DNA of 64,000 nt from Coriaria nepalensis (GCA_027186245.1 CP114482.1:14713209-14777208), one strand, 5' to 3'. Positions 11,030-23,905 are shown, counted from the first letter of the stretch. Notes: a model not told the origin generated them from the letters alone. Translations and numbers: made by a program.

Positions 11030-14000
11030 ACTCTAAGATTAAACAAAGTTATACTTGCCTTGAGAAAATCATAACCAATCTATGCGCGAAAGTCATGTTT
11101 GAAATGCGAAAATAGTATTCGCTCTAATGGGTTCCAAATAATTTATTTTCTTGAAAAAACTCATTGCCAGGAATATAACATAAAACAAATGCATACTTGA
11201 CTTAAAAAGATCATTAACAAGTGATTCACAAAAGTAGTGTTTGAAGTGCTAAAATAGAATTCGTCCAATTGCTTTCAAATGAATTAGTGACTTGAAAAGA
11301 CTAATTGACATGAATCTCAAATGAAACAAATGACTACTTGCCCTAAAATGATCATTAGCAAGTTATGTACGAAAGTCGGATTCGAAGTGCGAAAATAGAA
11401 TTCATTTTAATTGCTTCCAAATGAATTAGTGACTTTCAAAGAGACATTGAGATGATGACTCTAAGATTAAACAAATTCATACTTGCCTTCAAAAAATCAT
11501 AACCAAGTTATGCGCGAAAGTCATGTTTGAAATGCGAAAATAGTATTCGCTCTAATGGGTTCCAAATAATTTATTTTCTTGAAAAAACTCATTGCCATGA
11601 ATATAACATAAAACAAATGCATACTTGACTTGAAAAGATCATTAACAAGTGATTCACAAAAGTAGTGTTTGAAGTGCAAAAATAGAATTTGTTCGAATTG
11701 CTTTCAAAAGAATTAGTGAGTTGAAAAGACTAATTGACATGAATCTCAAATGAAACAAATGACTAGTTGCCCTAAAATGATCATTAGAAAATTATGTACG
11801 AAATTCGGGTTTGAAGTGCGAAAATAGAACACATTTTAATTGCTTTCAAATGAATTAGTGACTTCCAAAGAGACATTGAGATGACGACTCTAAGATTAAA
11901 CAAAGTTATACTTGCCTTGAGAAAATCATAACCAAGCTATGCGCGAAAGTCATGTTTGAAATGCGGAAATAGTATTCGCTCCAATGGGTTCCAAATAATT
12001 TATTTTCTTGAAAAAACTCATTGCCATGAATATAACATAAAACAAATGCATACTTGTCTTAAAAAGATCATTAACAAGTGATTCACAAAAGTAGTGTTTG
12101 AAGTGCAAAAATAGAATTCGTTCCAATGGCTTTCAAATGAATTAGTGACTTGAAAAGATTAATTGACATAAATCTCAAATGAAACAAATGACTACATACC
12201 CAAAAATGATCATTGGCAAATTATGTACGAAATTCGGGTTTGAAGTGCGATAATAGAATTCATTTTAATTGCTTTCAAATGAATTAGTGACTTTCAAAGA
12301 GACATTGAGATGACGACTCTTAGATTAAACAAAGTTATACTTGCCTTGAAAAAATCATAACCAAGCTATGCGCGAAAGTCATGTTTGAAATGCGGAAATA
12401 GTATTCGCTCCAATGGGTTCCAAATAATTTATTTTCTTGAAAAAACTTATTGCCATGAATATAACATAAAACAAATGCATACTTGTCATAAAAAGATCAT
12501 TAACAAGTGATTCACAAAAGCAGTGTTTGACGTGCAAAAATAGAATTCGTTCCAATTGCTTTCAAATGAATTAGAGACTTGAAAAGACTAATTGACATGA
12601 ATCTCAAATGAAAAAAATGACTAGTTGCCCTAAAATGATCATTAGCAAATTATGTACGAAAGTCGGGTTTGAAGTGCGAAAATAGAATTCATTTTAATTG
12701 CTTTCAAATGAATTAGTGACTTTCAAAGAGACATTGAGATGACGACTCTAAGATTAAACAAAGTTATACTTGCCTTGAGAAAATCATAACCAAGCTATGC
12801 GCGAAAGTCATGTTTGAAATGCCGAAATAGTATTCGCTCCAATGGGTTCCAAATAATTTATTTTCTTGAAAAAACTCATTGCCACGAATATAACATAAAA
12901 CAAATGCATACTTGTCTTAAAAAGATCATTAACAAGTGATTCACAAAAGTAGTGTTTGAAGTGCAAAAATAAAATTTGTTCGAATTGCTTTCAAAAGAAT
13001 TAGTGAGTTGAAAAGACTAATTGACATGAATCTCAAATGAAACAAATGACTACTTGCCCTAAAATAATCATTAGCAAGTTATGTACGGAAGTCGAGTTCG
13101 AAGTGCGAAAATAGAATTCATTTTAATTGCTTTCAAATGAATTAGTGACTTTCAAAGAGACATTGAGATGATGACTCTAAGATTAAACAAATTCATACTT
13201 GCCTTCAAAAAATCATAACCAAGCTATGCGCGAAAGTCATGTTTGAAATGCGAAAATAGTATTCGCTCTAATGGGTTCCAAATAATTTATTTTCTTGAAA
13301 AAACTCATTGCCATGAATATAACATAAAACAAATGCATACTTGTCTTAAAAAGATCATTAACAAGTGATTCACAAAAGTAGTGTTTGAAGTGCAAAAATA
13401 GAATTTGTTGCAATTGCTTTCAGATGAATTAGTGACTTGAAAAGACTAATTGACATGAATCTCAAATGAAACAAATGACTAGTTGCCCTAAAAAGATCAT
13501 TAGCAAATTATGTACGAAAGTCGGGTTTGAAGTGCGAAAATAGAACTCGTTTTAATTGCTTTCAAATGAATTAGTGACTTTCAAAGAGACATTGAGATGA
13601 CGACTCTAAGATTAAACAAAGTTATACTTGCCTTGAAAAAATCATAACCAAGCTATGCGCGAAAGTCATGTTTGAAATGCGAAAATAGTATTCGCTCTAA
13701 TGGGTTCCAAATAATTTATTTTCTTGAAAAAACTCATTGCCATGAATATAACATAAAACAAATTCATACTTGACTTGAAAAGATCATTAACAAGTGATCA
13801 CAAAAGTACTGTTTGAAGTGCAAAAATGGAATTTGTTCGAATTGCTTTCAAAAGAATTAGTGAGTTGAAAAGACTAATTGACATGAATCTCAAATGAAAC
13901 AAATGACTAGTTGCCCTAAAATGATCATTAGAAAATTATGTACGAAATTCGGGTTTGAAGTGCGAAAATAGAACTCATTTTAATTGCTTTCAAATGAATT

Positions 14001-14251
14001 AGTGACTTTCAAAGAGACATTGAGATGACGACTCTAAGATTAAACAAAGTTATACTTGCCTTGAGAAAATCATAACCAAGCTATGCGCGAAAGTCATGTT
14101 TGAAATGCGGAAATAGTATTCGCTCTAATGGGTTCCAAATAATTTATTTTCCTGAAAAAACTCATTGCCATGAATATAACATAAAACAAATGCATACTTG
14201 TCTTAAAAAGATCATTAACAAGTGATTCACAAAAGGAGTGTTTGAAGTGCA
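11030..14251 (-). repeat. Array B(-) sub-block with the 'aaggcaagtataactttg' B2 subtype
   Basis: Six units (near 11030, 11890, 12310, 12750, 13600 and 14030) carry, in reverse complement, a B2 tail with 'caaggcaagtataactttg' and 'gagtcgtcatctc'. Several also carry a B3 with 'cacttcaaacccgac' and 'cataatttgc'. The same variants appear together in plus orientation only at about 44.4-49.2 kb. This sub-block therefore looks like an inverted relative of that distant segment rather than of the plus array that adjoins it at 14.26 kb. Confidence 0.75.
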
Positions 14252-14258
14252 AAAATGA
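14251..14258. other. Orientation switch: array B(-) to array B(+)
   Basis: The left side ends inside a minus-strand B1 ('tgtttgaagtgcaaaaa', whose next bases would be 'tagaattcg'). The right side starts inside a plus-strand B2 ('atgaccttcgcgcata'). Both monomers are cut at about the same internal position, roughly 50-65 bases from their start, so the two arrays face away from each other. The bases A/ATGA around 14254-14258 fit either side. The first right-hand monomer is also damaged. No spacer is present. Whether this is a real breakpoint or an assembly fold-back needs read support. Confidence 0.9.
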
Positions 14259-14335
14259 CCTTCGCGCATAACTTGTATATGATTTTTTGAAGGCAAGTAT
14301 GAATTTGTTTAATCTTAGAATTATCATCACAATTC
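14258..14335 (+). repeat. Truncated, internally deleted B2 at the switch point
   Basis: Only the second half of B2 is present. The box reads gaccttcgcgcataacttgt with several private changes. At about 14329-14335 the text runs 'atcatcacaattcactaatt', where normal units have 'atcatctcaatgtctctttg' followed by 'aaagtcactaatt'. About 13 bp across the B2/B3 boundary are missing. Damage concentrated here suggests repair of a broken end. Confidence 0.8.
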
Positions 14336-14464
14336 ACTAATTCATTTGAAAGCAATTAAAATGAATTCTATTTTCGCACTTTGACCCCGACTTTCGTACA
14401 TAACTTGCTAATGATCATTTTAGCGCAAGTAGTCATTTGTTTCATTTGAGATTCATGTCAATGA

Positions 14465-15130
14465 GTCTTTTCAAGTCCCTAATTCATTTGAAAGCAATTC
14501 GAACGAATTCTATTTTTGCACTTCAAACACTACTTTTGTGAATCACTTGTTAATGATCTTTTTAAGACAAGTACGCATTTGTTTTATTTTATATTCATGG
14601 CAATGAGTTTTTTCAAGAAAATAAATTATTTGGAACCCATTGGAGATAATACTATTTTTGCATTTCAGACATGACTTTCGCGCATAGCTCGGTATGATTT
14701 TTTGAAGGCAAGTATGAATTTGTTTAATCTTAGAGTCATCATCTCAATGTCGCTTTGAAAGTCACTAATTCATTTGAAAACAATTCAAATGAATTCTATT
14801 TTTCCACTTCAAACACCACCACATTCGCACATCACATGCTAATGATCTTTTTAAGACAAGGATTGATTTGTTTTATCTTATATTCATGTCAATGAGTTTT
14901 TTCAAGAAAATAAATTATTTTGAAGGCATTGGAGCGAATACTATTTTCGCATTTCAAACATGACTTTCGCGCATAGCTTGAATATGATTTTTTGAATGCA
15001 AGAATGAAATTGTTTAATCTTAGAGTCATCATCTGAATGCCTCTTTGAAAGTCACTAATTCATTTGAAAGCAATTAAAATGAATTCTATTTTCGCACTTC
15101 GAACCCGACTTTCGTACATAACTTGCTAAT
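14465..15130 (+). repeat. Segment duplicated at 20028-20690
   Basis: The series B1 ('acaagtacgcatttg'), B2 ('gataatact'), CACCACC hybrid, B2 ('gaaggcattggagcg' and 'cttgaatatgattttttgaa') and B3 ('gaatgcctctttg') occurs in the same order near 20.03-20.69 kb. The CACCACC motif starts at 14814 and 20377, an offset of 5,563 bp, close to 13 trimers. The shared rare variants in one order indicate a common origin of both segments. Confidence 0.85.
14750..14896 (+). repeat. Hybrid B3/B1 monomer, CACCACC variant (copy 1, plus)
   Basis: This 147 bp monomer between two B2s has a B3 head (TCGCTTTGAAAGTCACTAA) and a B1 body. It carries the insertion-like replacement 'caccaccacattcgcacatc' and the tail 'aaggattgatttgttttatc'. 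It shares the TCGC head with the minus-strand copy at 6580-6726; the other two plus copies read TCTC there. Confidence 0.9.
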
Positions 15131-15897
15131 GATCATTTTAGCGCAAGTAGTCATTTATTTCATTTGAGATTCATGTCAATGAGTCTTTTCAAGTCACTAA
15201 TTCAATTGAAACAAATTCGAACGAATTCTATTTTTGCACTTCAAACACTACTTTTGTGAATAACTTGTTAATGATCTTTTTAAGCCAAGTATGCATTTGT
15301 TTAATGTTATATTCATGTCAATGAGTTGTTTCAAGAAAATAAATTATTTAGATGCCATTGGAGCGAATACTATTTTTGCATTTCAAACATGACTTTCGCG
15401 CATAGCTTGCATATGATTTTTTGAACGCAAGTATGAATTTGTTTAATCTTAGAATTATCATCGCAATGTCTCTTTGAAAGTCACTAATTCATTTGAAAGC
15501 AATTAAAATGAATTTTATTTTCGCACTTCGAACCCGACTTTCGTACATAACTTGCTAATGATCATTTTAGCGCAAGTAGTCATTTGTTTCATTTGAGATT
15601 CATGTCAATGAGTGTTTTCAAGTCACTAATTCATTTGAAAGCAATTCGAACGAATTCTATTTATGCACTTCAAACACTGCTTTTGTGAATCACTTGTTAA
15701 TGATCTTTTTAAGACAAGTATGCATTTGTTTTTTGTTATATTCATGGCAATGAGTGTTTTCAAGAAAATAAATTATTTGGAACCCATTTGAGCTAATACT
15801 ATTTTTGCATTTCAAACATGACTTTCGCGCATACCTTGGTTATGATTTTTTGAAGGCAACTATGAATTTGTTTAAACTTAGAGTCATCATCTCAATG

Positions 15898-16184
15898 TCT
15901 CTTTGAAAGTCAATAATTCATTTGAAAACAATTCGAACGAATTCTATTTTTGCACTTCAAAGACTACTTTTGTGAATCTCTTGTTAATGATCTTTTTAAA
16001 ACAAGTATGCATTTTTTTTATGTTATATTCATGGCAATGAGTTTTTTCAAGAAAATAAATTATTTGGAACCCATTGGAGCTAATACTATTTTTGCATTTC
16101 AAACATGACTTTCGCGCATAGCTCGGTTATGATTTTTTGAAGGCAACTATGAATTTGTTTAATCTTAGAGTCATCAACTGAATG
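15898..16184 (+). repeat. Dimeric repeat unit (hybrid B3/B1 + B2, 287 bp)
   Basis: A hybrid monomer starts at 15898 with TCTCTTTGAAAGTCAATAATT, then switches to B1 sequence ('cgaacgaattctatttttgc'). A B2 follows, and the next hybrid starts at 16185. The register is therefore two monomers instead of three. The switch lies in the stretch 'cactaattcatttgaaagca', which B1 and B3 share, as expected for unequal homologous exchange. Confidence 0.85.
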
Positions 16185-17399
16185 TCTCTTTGAAAGTCAC
16201 TAATTCATTTGAAAGCAATTCGAACGAATTCTATTTTTTCACTTCAAACACTAGTTTTGTGAATCTCTTGTTAATGATCTTTATAAGACAAGTATGCATT
16301 TTTTTTATGTTATATTCATGGAAACGAGTTTTTTCAAGAAAATAAATTATTTGGAACCCATTGAAGCGAATACAATTTTCGCATTTCAAACAAGACTTTC
16401 GCGCATAGCTTGGTTATGAATTTTTGAAGGCAAGTATGAATTTGTTTAATCTTAGAGTCATCATCTCAATGTCTCTTTGAAAGTCACTAATTCATTTGAA
16501 AGCAATTAAAATGAATTCTATTTTCGCACTTCGAACCCGACTTTCGTACATATCTTGCTAATGATCATTTTAGCGCAAGTAGTCATTTGTTTCATTTGAG
16601 ATTCATGTCAATGAGTCTTCTCAAGTAACTAATTCATTTGAAAGTAATTCGAATGAATTCTATTTTTCCACTTCAGACACTACTTTTGTGAATCACTTCT
16701 TAATGATCTTTTTACACAAGTATGCACTTGTTTTATGTCATATTCATGGCAATGAGTTTTTTCAAGAAAATAAATTATTTGGAACCCATTGGAGGGAATA
16801 CTATTTTCGCATTTCAAACATGACTTTCGTGCATAGCTTGGTTATGATTTTTTGAAGGCAAGTATGAATGTGTTTAATCTTAGAGTTATCATGTCAATGT
16901 CTCTTTGAAAGTCAGTAATTCATTTGAAAGCAATTAAAATAAATTCTATTTTCGCACTTCGAACCCGACTTTCGTACTTAACTTGCTAATGATCATTTTA
17001 GCGCAAGTAGTCATTTGTTTCAGTTGAGATTCATGTCAATGAGTCTTTTCAAGTCACTAATTTATTTGAAAGCAATTCGAACGAATTCTATTTTCGCACT
17101 CCAAACACTACTTTTGTGAATCACTTATTAATGATCGTTTTAACACAAGTATGCATTTGTTTTATGTTATATTCATGGCAATGAGTTTTTTCAAGAAAAT
17201 AAATTATTTGGAACCCATTGGAGCGAATACTATTTTCGCATTTCAAACATGACTTTCGCGCATAGCTTGCATATGATCTTTTGAAGGCAAGTATGAATGT
17301 ATTTAATCTTAGAGTTATCATCTCAATGTCTCTTTGAAAGTTACTAATTCATTTCAAAGCAATTAAAATGAATTCTATTTTCGCACTTCGAACCCGACT

Positions 17400-19097
17400 T
17401 TCGTACATAACTTGCTAATGATCCTTTTAGGGCAAATAGTAATTTGTTTCGTTTGAGATTCATGTCAATGAGTCTTTTCAACTCACTAATTCACTTGAAA
17501 GCAATTCGAATGAATTCTATTTTTCCACTTCAAACACTACTTTTGTGAATCACTTGTTAATGATCTTGTTAACTCAAGTATCCATTTGTCAATACATGGC
17601 AATGAGTTTTTTCAAGAAAATTAATTATTTGGAACCCATTGGAGCGAATACCATGTTCCCGTTTCAGACATGACTTTCGTGCATAGCTTGGTTATGATTT
17701 TTTGAAGGCAAGGATGAATGTGTTTAATCTTAGAGTTATTATCTCAATGTCTCTTTGAAATTCACTAATTCATTTGAAAGCAATTAAAATAAATTCTATT
17801 TCGCACTTCGAACCCGACTTTCGTACATAGCTTGCTAATGATCATTTTAGCGGAAGTAGTCATTTGTTTCATTTGAGATTCATGTCAATGAGTCTGTTCA
17901 ACTCACTAATTCACTAGAAAGCAATTCGAACGAATTCTATTTTTGCACTTCAAACACTACTTTTGTGAATCACTTATTAAAGATCTTTTTAACACAAGTA
18001 TGCATTTGTTTTATGTTATATTCATGGCAATGAGTTTTTTCAAGAAAACAAATTATTTGGAACCCATTGGAGCGAATACTATTTTCGCATTTCAAACATG
18101 ACTTTCATGCATAGCTTGGTTATGATTTTTTGAAGGCAAGTATGAATTTGTTTAATCTTATAGTTATCATCTCAATGTCTCTTCGAAAGTCACTAATTTA
18201 TTTGAAAGCAATTAAAATGAATTCTATTTTCGCACTTCGAACCCGACTTTCATACATAACTTGCTAATGATCATTTTAGGGCAAATAGTAATTTGTTTCG
18301 TTTGAGATTCATGTCAATGAGTCTTTTCAACTCACTAATTCACTTGAAAGCAATTCGAATGAATTCTATTTTTCCACTTCAAACACTACTTTTGTGAATC
18401 ACTTGTTAATGATCTTTTTAACTCAAGTATCCATTTGTCAATACATGGCAATGAGTTTTTTCAAGAAAATTAATTATTTGGAACCCATTGGAGCGAATAC
18501 CATGTTCGCGTTTCAAACATGACTTTCGTGCATAGCTTGGTTATGATTTTTTGAAGGCAAGGATGAATGTGTTTAATCTTAGAGTTATTATCTCAATGTC
18601 TCTTTGAAATTCACTAATTCATTTGAAAGCAATTAAAATAAATTCTATTTCGCACTTCGAACCCGACTTTCGTACATAGCTTGCTAATGATCATTTTAGC
18701 GGAAGTAGTCATTTGTTTCATTTGAGATTCATGTCAATGAGTCTTTTCAACTCACTAATTCACTAAAAAGCAATTCGAACGAATTCTATTTTTGCACTTC
18801 AAACACTACTTTTGTGAATCACTTATTAATGATCTTTTTAACACAAGTATGCATTTGTTTTATGTTATATTCATGGCAATGAGTTTTTTCAAGAAAACAA
18901 ATTATTTGGAACCCATTGGAGCGAATACTATTTTCGCATTTCAAACATGACTTTCATGCATAGCTTGGTTATGATTTTTTGAAGGCAAATATGAATTTGT
19001 TTAATCTTATAGTTATCATCTCAATGTCTCTTCGAAAGTCACTAATTTATTTGAAAGCAATTAAAATGAATTCTATTTTCGCACTTCGAACCCGACT
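17400..19097 (+). repeat. Two tandem 849 bp blocks with an 8 bp deletion marker
   Basis: The block 17400-18248 is repeated at 18249-19097. Shared private marks are 'ggcaaatagtaatttgtttc' (17431 and 18280), a B1 tail shortened by 8 bp to 'tccatttgtcaatacatggc' (17581 and 18430), a B3 with 'aaattctatttcgcac' lacking two Ts, and 'ctcttcgaaagtcactaatt'. All are 849 bp apart. A third, partial relative carrying only the later marks lies at about 19450-19960, offset about 857 bp. The arrangement is two trimers copied together. Confidence 0.88.
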
Positions 19098-20027
19098 TTC
19101 GTACATAACTTGCTAATGATCATTTTAGGGCAAGTAGTCATTTGTTTCATTTGAGATTCTTGTCAATGAGTCTTTTCAACTCACTAATTCATTTGAAAGC
19201 AATTCGAACGAATTCTATTTTTGCACTTCAAACACTACTTTTGTGAATCACTTGTTAATGATCTTTTTAAGACAAGTATGCAGTAGTTTTTTGTTATATT
19301 CATGGCAATGAGTTTTTTGAAGAAAATAAATTATTTTGAACCCATTGGAGCTAATACTATTTTTGCATTTCAAACATGACTTTCGCGCAAAGCTCGGTTA
19401 TGATTTTTTGAAGGAAAGTATGAATTTGTTTAATCTTATAGTTATCATCTCAATGTCTCTTTGAAATTCACTAATTCATTTGAAAGCAATTAAAATAAAT
19501 TCTATTTCGCACTTCGAACCCGACTTTCGTACATAGCTTGCTAATGATCATTTTAGCGGAAGTAGTCATTTGTTTCATTTGAGATTCAAGTCAATGAGTC
19601 TTTTCAACTCACAAATTCATTAGAAAGCAATTCGAACGAATTCTATTTTTGCACTTCAAACACTACTTTTGTGAATCACTTGTTAATGATCTTTTTATGT
19701 CAAGTATGCATTTTTTTTATGTTATATTCATGGCAATGAGTTTTTTCAAGAAAATAAATTATTTGGAACCCATTGGAGCGAATACTATTTTCGCATTTCA
19801 AACATGACTTTCATGCATAGCTTGGTTATGATTTTTTGAAGGCAAATATGAATTTGTTTAATCTTATAGTTATCATCTCAATGTCTCTTCGAAAGTCACT
19901 AATTTATTTGAAAGCAATTAAAATGAATTCTATTTTCGCACTTCGAACCCGACTTTCGTACATAACTTGCTAATGATCATTTTAGGGCAAGTAGTCATTT
20001 GTTTCATTTGAGATTCTTGTCAATGAG

Positions 20028-20690
20028 TCTTTTCAACTCACTAATTCATTTGAAAGCAATTCGAACGAATTCTATTTTTGCACTTCAAACACTACTTTGG
20101 TGAATCACTTGTTAATGATCATTTTAAGACAAGTACGCATTTGTTTTATGTTATATTCATGGCAATGAGTTTTTTCAAGAAAATAAATTATTTGGAACCC
20201 ATTGGTGATAATACTATTTTTGCATTTCAAACATGACTTTCGCGCATAGCTCGGTTATGATTTTTTGAAGGCAAGTATGAATTTGTTTAATCTTAGAGTC
20301 ATCATCTCAATGTCTCTTTGAAAGTCACTAATTCATTTGAAAACAATTCAAACGAATTCTATTTTTCCACTTCAAACACCACCACATTCGCACATCACAT
20401 GCTAATGATCTTTTTAAGACAAGGATTGATTTGTTTTATCTTATATTCATGTCAATGAGTTTTTTCAAGAAAATAAATTATTTTGAAGGCATTGGAGCGA
20501 ATACTATTTTCGCATTTCAAACATGACTTTCGCGCATAGCTTGAATATGATTTTTTGAACGCAAGAAGGAAATTGTTTAATCTTAGAGTCATCATCTGAA
20601 TGCCTCTTTGAAAGTCACTAATTCATTTGAAAGCAATTAAAATGAATTCTATTTTCGCACTTCGAACCTGACTTTCGTAAATAACTTGCT
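20028..20690 (+). repeat. Segment duplicated from or to 14465-15130
   Basis: This is the second copy of the five-monomer series described at 14465. It contains the CACCACC hybrid at 20313-20459 (147 bp), flanked by the same B2 variants. Differences from the first copy are scattered single bases, for example 'gaacgcaagaaggaaattg' against 'gaatgcaagaatgaaattg'. Confidence 0.85.
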
Positions 20691-21887
20691 AATGATCATT
20701 TTAGCGCAAGTAGTCATTTGTTTCATTTGAGATTCATGTCAATGAGTCTTTTCGACTCACTAATTCATTTGAAAGCAATTGAACGAATTCTATTTTTCCA
20801 CTTCAAACACTACTTTTGTGAATCACTTCTTAATGATCTTTTTAACACAAGTACGCATTTGTTTTATGTTATATTCATGGCAATGAGTTTTTTCAAGAAA
20901 ATAAATTATTTAAAACCCATCGAAGCGAATATTATTTTCGCATTTCAAACATGACTTTCGCGCATAGCTCGGTTATGATTTTTTGAAGGAAACTATGAGT
21001 TTGTTTAATCTTAGAGTCATCTTCTCAATGTCTCTTTGAAAGTCACTAATTCATTTCAAAGCAATTAGAATCAATTCTATTTTCGCACTTCGAACCCGAC
21101 TTTCGTACATAACTTGCTAATGATCATTTTAGCGCAAGTAGTCATTTGTTTCGTTTGTGATTCATGTCAGTGAGTCTTTTCAACTCGCTAATTCATTAGA
21201 AAGGAATTCGAACGAATTCTACTTTAGCACTTCAAACACTACTTTTGTGAATCACATATTAATGATCTTTTTAACACAAGTATGCATTTGTTTTATGTTA
21301 TATTCATGGCAATGAGTTTTTTCAAGAAAATTAATTATTTAGAAGCCATTGGAGCGAATAGTATTTTCACATTTCAAGCAAGACTTTCGCACATAGCTCG
21401 GTTATGATTTTTTGAAGGCAACTATGAGTTTGTTTAATCTTAGAGTCATCATCTCAATGTCTCTTTGAAAGTCACTAATTCATTTGAAAGCAATTAAAAT
21501 GAATTCTATTTTCATACTTCGAACCCGACTTTCGTACATAACTTGCTAATGATCATTTTAGGGCAAGTAGTCATTCGTTTCATTTGAGATTCACGTCAAT
21601 GAGTCTTTTCGACTCACTAATTCATTTGAAAGCAATTCGAACGAATTCTATTTTTCCACTTCAAACACTACTTTTGTGAATCACTTATTAATGATCTTTT
21701 TAAGAGAAGTACGCATTTGTTTTATGTTATATTCATGGCAATGAGATTTTCAAGAAAATAAATTATTTGGAACCCATCGAAGCGAATACTATTTTCGCAT
21801 TTCAAATATGACTTTCGCGCATAGCTCGGTTATGATTTTTTGAAGGCATATATGAATTTGTGTAATCTTAGAGTCATCATCTCAATG

Positions 21888-22031
21888 TCTCTTTGAAAGT
21901 CACTAATTCATTTGAAAGCAATTAAAATGAATTCTATTTTCGCACTTCAAACACTACTTTTGTGAATCACTTGTTAATGATCTTTTTAACACAAGTATGC
22001 ATTTGTTTTATGTTATATTCATGGCAATGAG
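21888..22031 (+). repeat. Hybrid B3/B1 monomer with a later switch point
   Basis: Most hybrids change from B3 to B1 before the EcoRI site. This one keeps B3 sequence through 'aaaatgaattctattttcgc' and changes in 'cacttc', continuing as B1 'aaacactacttttgtg'. It is 144 bp long and flanked by B2 on both sides. It therefore arose by a separate exchange event. Confidence 0.85.
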
Positions 22032-22440
22032 TTTTTTCAGGAAAATAAATTATTTGGAACCCATTGGAGCTAATACTATTTTTTCATTTCAAACATTACT
22101 TTCGCGCATAGCTCGGTTATGATTTTTTGAAGGCAAGTATGAATTTGTTCAATCTTAGAGTTATCATCTCAAAGTCTCTTCGAAAGTCACTATTTCATTT
22201 CAAAGCAATTAAACTGAATTCTATTTTCGCACTTCGAACCCGACTTTCGTACATAACTTGCTAATGATCATTTTAGGGCAAGTAGTCATTTGTTTCATTT
22301 GAGATTCATGTCAATGTGTCTTTTCGACTCACTAATTCATTTGAAAGCAATTCGAACGAATTCTATTTTTCCACTTCAAACACTACTTTTGTGAATCATT
22401 TGTTAATGATCTTTTTAAGACAAGTATGCATTTGTTTTAT

Positions 22441-23905
22441 GTTATATTCATGGCAATGAGTTTTTTCAAGAAAATAAATTATTTGGTACCCATCGAAGCG
22501 AATACTATTTTCGCATTTCAAACATGAGTTTCGCGCATAGCTCGGTTATGATTTTTTGAAGGCAAGTATGAATTTGTTTAATCTTAGAGTTATCATCTCA
22601 AAGTCTCTTCGAAAATCACTAATTCATTTCGAAGCAATTAAACTAAATTCTATTTTTGCACTTCGAACCCGACTTTCGTACATAACTCGCTAATGATCAT
22701 TTTAGGGCAAGTAGTCATTTGTTTCATTTGAGATTCATGTCAATGAGTCTTTTCGACCCACTAATTCATTTGAAAGCAATTCGAACGAATTCTATTTTTC
22801 CACTTCAAACACTACTTTTGTTAATCACTTATTAATGATCTTTTTAACACAAGTACGCATTTGTTTTATGTTATATTCATGGCAATGAGTTTTTTCAAGA
22901 AAATAAATTATTTGGAACCCATCGAAGCGAATACTATTTTCGCATTTCAAACATGACTTTCGCACATACCTCGGTTATGATTTTTTGAAGGCATATATGA
23001 ATTTGTTTAATCTTAGAGTCATCATCTCAATGTCTCTTTGAAAGTCACTAATTCATTTGAAAGCAATTCGAACGAATTCTATTTTTGCACTTCAAACACA
23101 ACTTTTGTGAATCACTTACTAATGATCTTTTTAACAAAAGTATGCATTTGTTTTATGTTATATTCATGGCAATGAGTTTTTTCAAGAAAATAAATTATTT
23201 GGAACCCATCGAAGCGAATACTATTTATGCATTTCAAACATGACTTTCGAGCATAGCTTGCATATGATTTTTTGAAGGCATATATGAATTTGTTTAATCT
23301 TAGAGTCATCATCTCAATGTCTCTTTGAAAGTCACTAATTCATTTAAAAGCAATTCGAACGAATTCTATTTTGGCACTTCAAACACTACTTTTGTGAATC
23401 ACTTGTTAATGATCTTTTTAAGACAAGTATGCATTTGTTTTATGTTATATTCATGGCAATGAGTTTTTTCAAGAAAATAAATTATTTGGAACCCATTTAA
23501 GCTAATACTATTTTCGCATTTCAAACAAGACTTTCGCGCATTGCTTGGTTATGATTTTTTGAAGGCAAGTATGAATTTGTCTAATATTAGAGTCATCATC
23601 TCAATGTCTCTTTGAAAGTCACTAATTCATTGGAAAGCAATTAAAATGAATTCTATTTTCGTACTCTGAACCCGACTTTCGTACATAACTTACTAATGAT
23701 CATTTTAGGGCAAGCAGTCATTTGTTTCATTTGAGATTCATGTCAATGAGTCTTTTCGACTCGCTAATTCATTTGAAAGCAATTCGAACGAATTCTATTT
23801 TTCCACTTCAAACACTACTTTTGTGAATCACTTATTAATGATTTTTTTAACACAAGTACGTATTTGTTTTATGTTATATTCATGGCAATGAGTTTTTTCA
23901 AGAAA
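22441..23905 (+). repeat. Ten-monomer segment duplicated at 26163-27627
   Basis: Private variants line up at a constant offset of 3,722 bp. They are 'atttggtacccatcgaag' (ggtacc at 22485 and 26207), 'ctcttcgaaaatcactaatt', two hybrid monomers in a row (23033/23320 and 26755/27042), 'ttttggcacttcaaac' and 'gaatttgtctaatattagag'. The offset equals about 26 monomers, not a whole number of trimers, because dimers lie in between. Similarity breaks near 23905/27627, where the next B2 differs. Confidence 0.88.
23033..23606 (+). repeat. Two consecutive dimeric units (287 + 287 bp)
   Basis: Hybrid monomers at 23033-23176 and 23320-23463 (144 bp each) alternate with B2 at 23177-23319 and 23464-23606 (143 bp each). 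The second hybrid has 'catttaaaagcaattcg' and 'ttttggcac', also seen at 27042 and 29331. This shows that the dimer itself has been propagated in tandem and copied elsewhere. Confidence 0.88.

Larger units (their letters stand above)
2897..14251 (-). repeat. Satellite array B, minus orientation, 428-429 bp trimers
   Basis: About 26.5 trimers run head to tail on the minus strand. Recurring landmarks (for example 'atgcgcgaaagtcatgtttg' and 'acaagtgattcacaaaag') return every 428-429 bp. Read on the minus strand the order is B1-B2-B3, as in the plus array. B1 usually begins AGTCTTTTCAAGTC preceded by 'caatt', and B2 tends to carry 'cgcatagcttggttatg'. One dimeric unit with a hybrid monomer interrupts the trimer register at 6580-6726. 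No other sequence class is present. Confidence 0.97.

Noticed and set aside
14251..14258. Perfect palindrome or hairpin element at the orientation switch
   Set aside because: The two arms enter different monomer types (B1 and B2) and carry different subtypes. The CACCACC tracer lies about 7.6 kb to the left but about 0.56 kb to the right, so the arms are not mirror images.
14094..14330. 78-codon frame crossing the orientation switch
   Set aside because: It joins antisense B2 sequence from the plus array with B1 sequence from the minus array by chance at the breakpoint.
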